This document shows, piece by piece, positions 34,626 through 44,064 of a stretch of DNA of 64,000 nt (positions within the stretch are counted from its first letter, which is position 1; the number at the start of each line of letters is the position of its first letter). Both the position numbers and the translations under genes were made by a program. The notes under the pieces are model-generated. The model had not been told where the DNA came from. It ran no database searches and saw only the letters and a program-made list of their open reading frames with translations. Source of the stretch: Bathynomus jamesi. Lineage: Eukaryota; Arthropoda; Malacostraca; Isopoda; Cirolanidae. The DNA is taken from assembly GCA_023014485.1 (NCBI GenBank), contig JAJOZX010003203.1:460903-524902 (forward strand), in the 5' to 3' direction.

Positions 34626-35019
34626 GTATATAGTCTAAAAGTCACTAAAGGGTAAATATCACTAAATCTAAGCTGAATGGCAAGAGCAAGTCATAAACGA
34701 ACCAACGGGCTGTTCGTATTGCTTTGGGCTGGCCTAGACATGTTTTTTCCTATCTGACCTAATCTTTGGTGCTGAGTATAATTAGGTGATGTTTCTAAGG
34801 TGACAAATGGGGTAGAAAGTTGTTTGTACTTAAGTATAGTTAGGGGTAATGTCTATAGCTCTAAATTGGTAATGTAAGAGAGAGTTAGGTAGGCTATTTG
34901 TGGACACAGGAATAAAACGGTAGGCTTCAAAGAATACCTAATTCAACGCACCGGTAAGTGCTTTTGATTGTTTGCTAGAACCTAAGTAACCTAACTGGGG
35001 TGTCTACCCCACGCTATCA
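34578..35019 (+). repeat. 5' LTR of Gypsy C (442 bp)
   Basis: Contains a longer AT microsatellite (about 34592-34628) than the 3' LTR, which explains most of the 18-bp length difference. It is followed by TTTGGCGACGAGGATGGG, whose TGGCGACGAGG at about 35024 is the probable primer-binding site. Confidence 0.92.
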
Positions 35020-35210
35020 CATTTGGCGACGAGGATGGGATTTGGCTCATTTGGTTAAATTTTGTTCATTGGGTTAAATTTGGCTCATTGGTTTAATTTG
35101 GCTTATTGGGTTCAAGTGGTTGGTTTGGAAAATTGGATGTAGCCTAGTGGGTCGTCCGATTGGTTTGTTTGTGTGGGTAAGCTACCGTACTATAGCGTAG
35201 GTCCCGCCGG

Positions 35211-35360
35211 CCTAACTCTAAAACTAATTCTTACTCAGCCCTAACTTTAAAACTAATTCCTACTCAGCCCTAACTCTAAAACTAATTCCTACTCAGCCCT
35301 AACTCTAAAACTAATTCCTACTCAGCCCTAACTCTAATACAATTCACTATTCAGCTCTAA
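35211..35360 (+). repeat. 29-bp tandem repeat in the Gypsy C leader
   Basis: About five copies of a unit containing TAACTCTAAAACTAATTCCT and ACTCAGCCC, the last one degenerate. It is non-coding, upstream of the gag ATG at 35439. Confidence 0.9.
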
Positions 35361-35438
35361 CTGGGGAGTAACTAGACCAAATTTAAACCTAACCTAACCT
35401 ACTTCACGTGATTTGGCCTAATTCGGTTTTGCTCTAGC

Positions 35439-36100
35439 ATGTCGGTGATTGGCCATATAAGCCCCTACGAAGACTCTGGGGAGGACTTCGAAGCTTATGT
35501 CACTAGGGTGAGGTTGTTTTTCGAGGCAAATTCCATTCCTGATGCTAAGAAAGTACCTACCTTTTTAACTATAATAGGCCCTAAAACGTTTGGTTTAGTT
35601 ATGGACCTAGTTTCTCCTAAATCACCGGAAACTTGCACCTATAATGAATTGGTACAGGCCCTAACCGATCACTACAAACCCGAGTAGTTCTCATCTATGA
35701 ACGTTTCAAATTTTATTCAAGGCATCAGACGGGAAATGAAAAGCATTGCAGAGTTTGTTGTAGGAATAAAAAAGCCATAGCCGTACGTGTAAATTTGGGG
35801 ACAAATTAGATGAAATGCTAGAGATAGGTTTGTAATGGGTCTCAAAGAGGAGTCTACCCAGAGAGCCCTATTAGCCATACAGGACCTAACTTTTAGTCAG
35901 GCTGTAGAAATACTGTAGCTACGGCTAGAGAAGCAGCTGCTAAAGATGTTAGAGCTTTGGCAATCATAGTAGTAAAACCCAACACGTAAATAGCTTTAAA
36001 TCTTCTAGGCCTGGCAGACCAAACGAGCCTACTAGACAGGCAAATAAAAGGTATGAGGCGAATACGACTAAGCCTACTAATTCTACTAAGCCTTCCAAGC
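35439..36100 (+). pseudogene. gag: Gag of Gypsy C
   Basis: MSVIGHISPYEDSGEDFEAY at 35439 starts a typical short Gypsy gag (YVTRVRLFFEANSI, then a YNELVQALTDHY block). An in-frame TAG at 35685-35687 and further indels near 35775-35930 break it. Confidence 0.82.
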
Positions 36101-36101
36101 C

Positions 36102-36620
36102 ATGTACAGGGTGTGGAAAACACCATTGAAGAAAGATTGCCCTTTTAAAGAAGCAGTTTGCCGAAACTGTAGTAAAATAGGCCACATAGCTAAAGTGTGT
36201 TTTTCAAAGAAAACAAAGGGTGAAAATTCTAATTTTAACATTTCTAGTATAAATCCTCAAAAGGAAAATACTTCGAACATTGGGGTGGAGTACCTATTTT
36301 ATGAGCAGCAAAGTGGGAAAAATACAGGCCCATATATTGTAGAGGTAGGCCTAAATGGAATTACAGTTCCTCTAGAATTGGATACGGGTGCTGCCCGGAC
36401 GGTCATGTCCAAGGTAGTTTTTTATAAGATTTTCAAAAACACACCTAAACTACATGCATCTAAAACGATTTTGAAGAAGTATGGGGACATACAAATACCT
36501 ATTTGTGGAGAAGCATACGTCACAGTTACACTCAACCAGAAAACTTTGTCTCATCCCTTAAACCCTTTTAGTGGTGGATGAGCAAGGGCCTACTCTACTA
36601 GGCCGTGATTGGATTGATGC
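36102..36620 (+). pseudogene. Zinc knuckle and protease of Gypsy C
   Basis: Cys/His knuckle CRNCSKIGHIAKVC (about 36160) and aspartic protease active site LELDTGAARTVMS (about 36380). The frame ends at 36581 within the protease and continues shifted (VVDEQGPTLLGRDW). Confidence 0.85.
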
Positions 36621-37657
36621 TTGAAAATGCCAATTGACAAAATCTTGCCAAGGGGTCAGGCAGATGTGCATACACTCTCATATCCATCTGACATAGCCTC
36701 ATTGTTAAGGGAGTTTTTCTTCTATTTTTGGGCCTGAAGTAGGCAACCTAAAAGGCCATCAGGTCTGCATAGAAGTAGATCCTAATGTAACTCCGAAATT
36801 TTGTAAGGCTCGTTCAATTGCGCATGCACTGCGGGAGAAGGTAGATTTAGAAATTGACAGGCTGCTAAAAGATAAAATTATTGAACCAGTCACACACGCT
36901 AAGTGGGCTGCCCCAGTAGTTCCTGTACTAAAACCGGACAAGTCCGTGCGGTTATGCGGGGATTACCGTTTCACAGCAAATAGAGCCGTCCTTCTAGATT
37001 GCTATCCTATACCCAAGCCTGATGAATTATTTAGCTCTCTTGCTGGGGGTAAATATTTCACAAAACTCGATATGTCCCAAGCCTATGCTCAACTAAGTTT
37101 AGACGAAAACTCTAAAGAATTAACTATCATAAATACGCACCGAGGCCTATATAAGTACAATAGGCTATGCTATGGAATAGCATCGGCTCTAGGTATTTTT
37201 CAGAGGACAATGGACCAAGTTCTAGGTCACATTCCAGGGGTACTTTGCTTTCTTTCTAGATGATGTCCTCATTTCAGGTTCGTCTAAAAAAGAACACAAC
37301 TAGATTAACCACGGTTCTAAAAAGACTCCGGGATGCCGGACTTAAGCTAAAGAGAGAAAAGTGTTCATGGGTCACTAATGAGGTTTCATATTTAGGGTTC
37401 CGCATAGATGCCTCAGGCATTCATCCAACGGTGGATAAACTAGAAGCAATAGAAAAGGCACCACCTCCACAAAACATCACACAGTTACAAGCTTATTTAG
37501 GTCTCCTAAACTTTTATAGGAAATTTTTGCCTAATGCATCGACTTTCCTTGAACCCCTAAATAAGCTATTACGATCTGGGGAACAGGGAGATGGGAGAAA
37601 ACTCAAAAGGAGGCATTTGAGGCTTCCAAGGACGTACTACTAAAGTCCACTCTCTTA
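36621..37657 (+). pseudogene. pol: Reverse transcriptase of Gypsy C
   Basis: RT blocks: KWAAPVVPVLKPDKSVRLCG (about 36902), YFTKLDMSQAYAQL (about 37060), YNRLCYGIASALGIF (about 37160), the catalytic FLDDVLISG box split by a frame change at about 37255, then a GLKLKREKCSW thumb region and LNFYRKFLPNAS. Two or three small indels separate it from an intact gene. Confidence 0.87.
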
Positions 37658-38308
37658 GTGCATTATGATCCTAAACTTCCTCTCGTAGTTTCAGCAGACA
37701 GCAGTTCTTATGGAATTGGGGCAGTGTTATCTCACCACATTGATGGTGTAGATAGGCCTATCTGTTTTGCTTCTAGAACACTAACCGAGACGGAAAGACG
37801 ATATGCACAAGTGGAACGTGAAGCATTAGCCTTAGTATTTGTAGTGAAAAAATTTCATTTCTATCTATGGGGTCATGAATTTAAACTAATTACTGACCAT
37901 AAGCCTCTTTTAGGTTTATTTTCACCTAATAAAAATATTCCAGTTATGGCCTCAGGTAGGATTCAACGATGGGCACTGATTCTACAAGCCTATAAATTTG
38001 ACTTAGTACATCGGTCAGGTAAACTTCTAGGTACGGCTGATGCGCTAAGTAGGTTGCCCTTAGAAAATCCAAATGATTGTGTACCTATACCTACAGAATG
38101 GGTTCACTTGGTGGAGTTTTTGGAATCCACTCCAGTATCTGCGGTACAAATAGAGCAGTGGACAAAATCAGACCCTATTCTGTCTAGGGTCATCCATTTC
38201 TGCTCAGTTGGTTGGCCTACTAAGGTTGAGAGTGAATTACAGCCTTTTTATCAACGTCAGTCTGGCCTCTCGATTCAAAATGGCTGTCTCTTATGGGCCA
38301 CAGAGTGA
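37658..38308 (+). CDS. pol: RNase H of Gypsy C
   Basis: Open segment of 216 codons that begins inside pol, so it is not an independent gene. The RNase H acidic residues are in VVSADSSSYGIGAVL, QVEREALALVF and LITDHKPLLGLF, followed by HRSGKLLGTADALSRLP. It removes RNA from the RNA-DNA hybrid. Confidence 0.85.
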   Translation: MHYDPKLPLVVSADSSSYGIGAVLSHHIDGVDRPICFASRTLTETERRYAQVEREALALVFVVKKFHFYLWGHEFKLITDHKPLLGLFSPNKNIPVMASGRIQRWALILQAYKFDLVHRSGKLLGTADALSRLPLENPNDCVPIPTEWVHLVEFLESTPVSAVQIEQWTKSDPILSRVIHFCSVGWPTKVESELQPFYQRQSGLSIQNGCLLWATE

Positions 38309-39387
38309 TTATTCCAAATAAAGGCAGGTCGAATTTAGTGAAGGAACTTCATGCTGAACATGGCGCAACAAAAATGAAAGAGCTGGCGAGAGCTTATTTC
38401 TGGTGGCCTGGTTTAGATGGAGAACTCGAATCATTGGTTCGTTCCTGTCAAAGCTGCCTAGAGAACAGAGATCTCCCAAGGAAAAGTCCACTTCATCCTT
38501 GGGAATGGCCTACTATACCGTGGCATAGGATCCATGTTGACTATGCAGGTCCTATAAATAATACTTATTTCCTAGTCATTGTGGACGCCTACTCTAAGTG
38601 GGTGGAAATTCTTCCAACCACTTCCACGACTTCGGGTGTTACTATTCGCTTACTCCGTTCGGTTTTCGCTCGATGGGGTTTACCCGTAGTCCTGGTTTCC
38701 GACAATGGTACTTGTTTTACCAGTAAGGAATTTCGTTCCTTCGTCCACCTAAATGGCATTAGACATGTCCGGTCTAGTGTTTTCCACCCGTCTACTAACG
38801 GTCTCGCGGAAAACATGGTCCGTACTTTCAAGTCGGCCTTGCGTCATTCTCCTGGGGAAAAAATGCAAGTGGTGTTGGATAAATTTTTGTTTAAATATCG
38901 AATAACACCACACACCACGACGGGGGTGTCTCCCTCTAAACTTCTGATTGGCCGGGGAATTCGTTCAGTTTTCGATTTGTTACGTCCAAACGAAACGTTA
39001 CAACAACGAGTTTTACGTCATCAGGAAAAACAGAAGTTGTACCACGACACTAAAAGAGGGAGAGTTCTAGAAGCGCAACCTAATGATCCAGTTATGATTC
39101 GCAACTATGGGGCTGGACCAAAATGGGTTCCTGCAACTGTGCAGGAGAGAACGGGCCTTGTTTCCTTCAAGTGCCAACTAGAAGATGGTCGTTCTATTAA
39201 ACACCATCAGGACCAGATATGGGAACGTGAAGTGCAGAAGGACCAGAGTCTTCCGGAAGAGAGAACTGATCCTCCGGAAAATGGTTCAACTCGCCCGCCT
39301 ATACAGGTTGCACCTAATCCTACTACATCAACCCCGCTCCGCAGGCCGTCTAGGGTCCCTCATCCCCCTGACAGACTAAACTTGTAG
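38293..39387 (+). CDS. pol: Integrase of Gypsy C
   Basis: A 364-codon open frame overlapping the RNase H segment in a different phase. It has the zinc-binding region (ELHAEHGATKMKE ... CQSCL), the catalytic D, D, E in HVDYAGPIN, LVSDNGTCFTS and GLAENMVRTFK, and an SH3-like C-terminal region rich in basic residues. All catalytic residues are intact. It would insert the cDNA into chromosomes. Confidence 0.88.
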   Translation: MGHRVIIPNKGRSNLVKELHAEHGATKMKELARAYFWWPGLDGELESLVRSCQSCLENRDLPRKSPLHPWEWPTIPWHRIHVDYAGPINNTYFLVIVDAYSKWVEILPTTSTTSGVTIRLLRSVFARWGLPVVLVSDNGTCFTSKEFRSFVHLNGIRHVRSSVFHPSTNGLAENMVRTFKSALRHSPGEKMQVVLDKFLFKYRITPHTTTGVSPSKLLIGRGIRSVFDLLRPNETLQQRVLRHQEKQKLYHDTKRGRVLEAQPNDPVMIRNYGAGPKWVPATVQERTGLVSFKCQLEDGRSIKHHQDQIWEREVQKDQSLPEERTDPPENGSTRPPIQVAPNPTTSTPLRRPSRVPHPPDRLNL

Positions 39388-39395
39388 GGGAGGAG

Positions 39396-39819
39396 TGAGG
39401 TGACGTGTATGTATATATATATGTATATAGTCTAAAAGTCACTAAAGGGTAAATATCACTAAATCTAAGCTGAATGGCAAGAGCAAGTCATAAACGAACC
39501 AACGCGGCTGTTCGTATTGCTTTGGGCTGGCCTAGACATGTTTTTTCCTATCTGACCTAATCTTTGGTGCTGAGTATAATTAGGTGATGTTTCTAAGGTG
39601 ACAAATGGGGTAGAAAGTTGTTTGTACTTAAGTATAGTTAGGGGTAATGTCTATTGCTTCTAAATTGGTAATGTAAGAGAGAGTTAGGTAGGCTGTTTGT
39701 GGGACACAGGAATAAAACGGTAGGCTTCAAAGAATACCTAATTCAACGCACCGGTAAGTGCTTTTGATTGTTTGCTAGAACCTAAGTAACCTAACTGGGG
39801 TGTCTACCCCACGCTATCA
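39396..39819 (+). repeat. 3' LTR of Gypsy C (424 bp)
   Basis: Preceded by the purine tract GTAGGGGAGGAG; nearly identical to 34578-35019 apart from a shorter AT run and scattered single-base differences. Confidence 0.92.
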
Positions 39820-40700
39820 GCCTCTTCTTGGCTGGCTTTCCACTTCTGAAAGAATAAAATTAATTTATTTTTTATTCCAGTTTAAGATTTAATCCCTATT
39901 AGTCTCAGAATTGCTGATTTAATTTAACTTAAATTAAAAAAAAAAAACCCGAGTTCTATAAATCTCCATAATCGAATTTTTTTTCAGAAAGAAGGTAAGA
40001 TTATTTCCATTATCAGAGGGGAGGGGGAATTGGGATAAGAAAATGTGAAAAAAAATTCGATTATGGGGATTTATAGAACTCGGGCCTTTTTTTATTAAAT
40101 AAATCCCCGTAATCAAATTTTTTTTTCACATTTTTTTAAATTAATAAATGCTTACCTGATGGACAGAATTTTCTTGAGAGCAGCTTCTCTCACTTCCAAG
40201 TCATCAGACTTCATCATGGAGTGTGTACAGCACATTCTCGGGCAGCAAGGCAAAAGCATTGTACTTCAGGTTCTTGAAAGCAACACCCTGGATTTCTTCA
40301 GACTGCTGCTTGATCCTCTGGATCGTGTTGAAGATGTACAGCTGCTGGTTGTGGAACTTGCTGTCCTTTTTGATCTCAAACCAACTGACTGCATACACTT
40401 CCACAATGAACTTTATGGCCTGGTAAAGCTTATCCTGTAGTTCTGGAGGGTAAGCACCTCTGGTCCACAGACACATCAATCTAATTGCCAAAGTCAACCA
40501 TCTCAATCACATCCTTTGCTATCATTTTAGCAATATCATAGTCTTTCAAGTCCGGGTGGCTGTTTTGGAGGAAATAACTGTACTGAATAACTTGGCGAAG
40601 GGTAGGAAGCTCTGTTTTATTCAAAGGGGAAGGCTGGCCACTGAAATTTTTGGCACTATCACTTCGAGTTAACACTGCAGACTTCCGTTTTTTTACCCAT
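39820..40700 (-). pseudogene. Locus III, N-terminal exons: internally deleted member of the C-x2-H-x2-E family
   Basis: ATG near 40700 is followed by a basic KKRKS-type start (one extra A breaks the frame), then ELPTLRQVIQYSYFLQN (about 40590) and, within ~70 codons, RWLTLAIRLMCLW (about 40490). The whole central D...C-x2-H-x2-E region present in locus II is absent. It continues FIVEVYAVSWFEIKKDS and, after a frame change near 40215, SDDLEVREAALKKILSIR to a donor CAG|GTAAGC at 40156. Exon 2 begins after TTCTTTCAG at 39845 and is cut at 39820 by Gypsy C. Confidence 0.72.
39948..40084. mobile_element. 137-bp MITE in the intron of locus III
   Basis: Perfect-to-near-perfect inverted ends of about 36 bp: CCCGAGTTCTATAAATC... 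at 39948 and its reverse complement ending ...CTATAAATC-type/CTCGGG at 40084. A second half copy (ATCCCCGTAATCAAATTTTT, about 40102) follows. No coding capacity. Confidence 0.82.
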
Positions 40701-41289
40701 TTTTATGAAATATCTGAAAATAAACACAATTAAATGAACGCATCATAAAATAACTTAATTTAATACACATTTTATAGATAAATATCACTAAAAAATACAA
40801 AATAATACACTAATAAACATCTATAATGCACTTACAACAAGTTTCAAGCATCGTTTTGTTAAAAAAGCCGAATTTTAATTGATTATTTTGATGACATAAG
40901 GTCCGATATTTTGTTTGTTTACATTGCGCGAATGCCGCGCGCGCGATTTTACGCGTAAAATTCGGCAATTTTACAACTTAAAAATACTTAACAATCCTCA
41001 AAAAATACAATCATTTTCACAAATATGAGTTGGTGCAACGTTTTTTATACATTAATACTTTTCTATCTAGACCTAGTATGCTAGGTTAAGTGGCTATGTT
41101 GGCCTTATTTTTGTATTAAGTTCAGTGTATACGCAAGAGTGTATTTGTATGTTAGGTTAAGTGGCTATGGATTGTGAATGATCCGCAATAAAGATGTTTT
41201 GTTTATTTGTACCACGAATTTGAAGAATCCAGATGCAGTTTGGACTTTGGAGATTTTGACATACATCTTCCTGCTAAAATTTGCTGTGG
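40701..41289. other. Spacer upstream of locus III, with CpG-rich palindrome
   Basis: An acceptor-like TTATTTTCAG lies just upstream of the locus III ATG (minus strand, about 40715), so a 5' exon may sit here. The region includes CGCGCGCGCG-like sequence and a perfect 16-bp palindrome ATTTTACGCGTAAAAT (40946-40961). TTAAGTGGCTATG occurs twice (about 41090 and 41158). No gene seen. Confidence 0.5.
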
Positions 41290-41735
41290 TTATACTTCTT
41301 ACTTCAGCTCCCAGGTAGGCTAGTTAGCTTGTCAGTGGAGCCAGCCTCCTTCGCCACTCCGCCCTGTCCAGCAGCACTCCCGTTTCCCCGAGCTCTTGCA
41401 TGCTGGGCAAATCGTATCTTCACAAGCTCTCCTCCACTTCGTCCTTCCATCTCCTTCTCGGTCTCCTCCGCGGTCTTCTGCCATTCCCTGGTCTCCACTC
41501 CCAGCACCTCCTCGCAGTTCTCCCCTCCTCCATTCTCTCCAAGTGGCCCAACCATCTCAATTTGGCAGCGTCGATTTTTCTCAAAATCGGCGTTACTCCC
41601 ACATTGGCTCTTATTTCTTCATTTCTTATCTTATCTCTTCGCGTCTTTCTCAGAATAGTCCTCAGCGGTCTCATTTCTGTCACCTGAATTCTACTTCGAT
41701 CCGCCATGCGCATTTTCCAGTGTTCCGACCCTGTA
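41290..41735 (-). pseudogene. LINE C-terminal part, separated from its body by Gypsy D
   Basis: Minus-strand frame TGSEHWKMRMADRSRIQVTE, RTILRKTRRDKIRNEEIR, LRWLGHLERMEEGR, typical of the region after the RT of several non-LTR families. It matches the expected continuation of the LINE at 44021-47310 (KYLGSMFT ... LIYG), from which it is separated by 2.3 kb of Gypsy sequence. Confidence 0.82.
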
Positions 41736-44020
41736 ATGAGTCTTTACTAATTATTGTTTTCTGTGTTTCAGATCTATACTATGTTTATGTTGAATAAAGC
41801 CTCAAATTGGCCTTTACTTTATCTCTAGCCCGCTAACAAACGCGGCACCACAATTTATTCAACATTTCAATCAGCCAATCAGTCGGCCTTTCAGATACAG
41901 CAAGCAAATATTCATCCAGTAATCTTACTATATCATGGAGAAGGTGATTCGCCCGGATAAATTTATTACTTCTCCGAATTCTCCCCAAGCTGGGAAACTA
42001 TGGAAATTATGGTCGCGCGGATTCAAATATTTCTTGAGTACTATCGCCGAACACAACCCCAATAAATTGGAAGTTCTATTCATACATATCGGCCCCGATG
42101 TCGCTGATATCATTCAAGACTGCTCTACTTATGAGGATGCCATGGCAGCCTTAGAGGCCACCTACGTCAAGAAGCCAAACGAGGTATGCGCTCGCCACCT
42201 GTTGTCCACCCGTCACCAAAAGCCCGAGGAAACCCTCGATGAGTACTTGCAAATTCTTCAACAACTAGCCAATGACTGCAACTTCAAATCGGTTTCCGCC
42301 GACGAAAACAGGAGTTCATCTGTGAGAGACGCTTTCATCCGAGGAATTAGAGATAGCGCCATCCGTACCCGCTTACTCGAAAATGACACACTCTCACTGG
42401 AAAAGGCTATCGTCCAGGCTCGAGCATTAGATCAGGCCCAAAAAAACTCAGAATCATACCTCACTCATTACGGTGCTGTTGCAGCCACTGGCTCTCGCCA
42501 CGAACCGTCGCCGACTACTGACTCTGCCCGGCCTGCCTGCGTCCAAGAAGACGATCTCCCAAACTCTTCAGCCGCTACGAATTTCGACAACAAAGCCGCT
42601 CTGTGCTTCTTCTGCGGGTCTCGACGCCACCCACGAAGCAGGTGTCCAGCAAAGGATTCTATCTGTGCGAAATGTGAAAAGATCGGCCACTGGGCCAAAG
42701 TCTGCCGCTCAAGTACTTCCTCGGCACGTCAAAAACAGGATAAAACCACAGCGTCTCATTCAGCCACAGCATTAGCGACCATTAGTACCACTCTATCGTG
42801 TAGCTCCTCCATGCCTACCAACTCAACAGTCGATATCCTCGTCAACGGCCGTTCGTGTCTCGCCTTGTTGGATACTGGCAGCTCGGACAACTTCATTCGT
42901 GAGGATCTAGCCAAACACTTAGAGCTGCCCATTCTTCCGCACTCGGGCGTCGTATCAATGGCTTCGCCTAATCTATCCGCAGCCATCTCAGGTCGATGTA
43001 CAGTGAAGGTTACGATGGGAGACCGCGACTACGAAAAGCTCGAACTATCCGTCTTGTCGGATCTGTGCGCTGACATAATACTCGGTACCCCATTCTTAAT
43101 CAGACACAAGGAATTGAACGTCAATTTCGGAGGTCCGGAGCCAGCACTCCATATATGCGGCCTTACTCGATCAAGAATTTCAGCCCCACCACTATTCGGC
43201 AACTTAACTGCCGATTGTCGTCCCATCGCCACGAAGTCCAGACGATTTTGCTCTGAGGACAAAATTTTCATTGGGAAAGAAATCGAAAAGCTACTCAGGG
43301 ATGAGATAATTGAACCCAGTAACTCACCCTGGCGTGCTCAAGTAGTCATCACATCTACCGAAACAAAAAAAAAACGCATGGTAATCGATTTCTCTCAAAC
43401 CGTCAACCGATTTACCATGCTAGATGCATATCCTCTTCCGCGAATCGATGATATAGCCAACAAAGTCTCACAACACAAATACTACAGCGTAATTGATCTG
43501 TCAAGCGCATACTACCAGGTAGAAATCGATCCGTCTGAACGACCTTTCACAGCATTCGAGGCTGACGGAAATCTATACCAATTCAGAAGGATCCCTATGG
43601 GAGTAACTAACGGAGCCGCGGCCTTCCAGCGCGTCATGAACGAATTCATATCCTCGAACAACTTATCATCAACATACGCCTACCTCGACGATCTCACCAT
43701 CTGCGGAACCACTTGGGAAGAGCACGATGAGAACCTTCGACATTTCTGGGAAGCCGCTAAACGAGTAAATCTGAGTCTAAACAAGGAAAAATGCAAGCTT
43801 TCGATGACATCAGTGCACCTGCTCGGATATTCTATCTCTCATGGCGTATTGCGGCCCGATCCCGAACGCCTCCGGCCACTACAAGAACTTCAAACTCCTC
43901 GCAACAAGTCGTCTCTACAACGCGTAATCGGACTATTCGCATACTATGCTAAATGGATTCAGAACTATTCCCTCAAGATCAAACCTCTGCTCAACGTTTC
44001 ATCATTCCACAGACCCCATA
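41731..44020 (+). mobile_element. Ty3/Gypsy element D, 3'-truncated
   Basis: A short 5' LTR-like segment (TGTAATGAGTC ... CGCTAACA, about 41731-41837), then leader and a gag-pro-RT frame. The RT thumb ends near 44020, where LINE sequence resumes on the minus strand. RNase H, integrase and 3' LTR are absent. The exact left boundary is uncertain. Confidence 0.75.
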
Positions 44021-44064
44021 AATCAGTATTGGTGTTAAAACTGTTTCGAAGATTATTTTCTTAG
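41935..44064 (+). CDS. gag-pol: Gag-protease-RT polyprotein of Gypsy D (truncated)
   Basis: An uninterrupted 709-codon frame starting MEKVIRPDKFITSPNS. It has a gag region (to about residue 200), two zinc knuckles (CFFCGSRRHPRSRC and CAKCEKIGHWAKVC), protease D313 in ALLDTGSSDNFI, and RT with YSVIDLSSAYYQVEI and catalytic D585-D586 in YLDDLTICG. Gag and pol are in one frame, with no frameshift between them. The last ~15 codons come from antisense LINE sequence, so the natural C-terminus is lost. It would be enzymatically incomplete without RNase H and integrase. Confidence 0.9.
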   Translation: MEKVIRPDKFITSPNSPQAGKLWKLWSRGFKYFLSTIAEHNPNKLEVLFIHIGPDVADIIQDCSTYEDAMAALEATYVKKPNEVCARHLLSTRHQKPEETLDEYLQILQQLANDCNFKSVSADENRSSSVRDAFIRGIRDSAIRTRLLENDTLSLEKAIVQARALDQAQKNSESYLTHYGAVAATGSRHEPSPTTDSARPACVQEDDLPNSSAATNFDNKAALCFFCGSRRHPRSRCPAKDSICAKCEKIGHWAKVCRSSTSSARQKQDKTTASHSATALATISTTLSCSSSMPTNSTVDILVNGRSCLALLDTGSSDNFIREDLAKHLELPILPHSGVVSMASPNLSAAISGRCTVKVTMGDRDYEKLELSVLSDLCADIILGTPFLIRHKELNVNFGGPEPALHICGLTRSRISAPPLFGNLTADCRPIATKSRRFCSEDKIFIGKEIEKLLRDEIIEPSNSPWRAQVVITSTETKKKRMVIDFSQTVNRFTMLDAYPLPRIDDIANKVSQHKYYSVIDLSSAYYQVEIDPSERPFTAFEADGNLYQFRRIPMGVTNGAAAFQRVMNEFISSNNLSSTYAYLDDLTICGTTWEEHDENLRHFWEAAKRVNLSLNKEKCKLSMTSVHLLGYSISHGVLRPDPERLRPLQELQTPRNKSSLQRVIGLFAYYAKWIQNYSLKIKPLLNVSSFHRPHKSVLVLKLFRRLFS

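Larger units (their letters stand above)
34578..39819 (+). mobile_element. Ty3/Gypsy LTR retrotransposon C, complete
   Basis: LTRs 34578-35019 and 39396-39819, both TGAGGTGACGTG...CCACGCTATCA. The order gag, zinc knuckle, protease, RT, RNase H, integrase is the Ty3/Gypsy order. It splits the second coding exon of the minus-strand locus III. I see no matching target duplication (GTGAT on the left, GCCTC on the right). Gag and RT are frameshifted; RNase H and integrase are open. Confidence 0.92.

Noticed and set aside
41281..41797. Plus-strand Ser/Pro-rich frames
   Set aside because: They are antisense to the LINE C-terminal region, whose minus-strand frame has recognisable RT-tail motifs.
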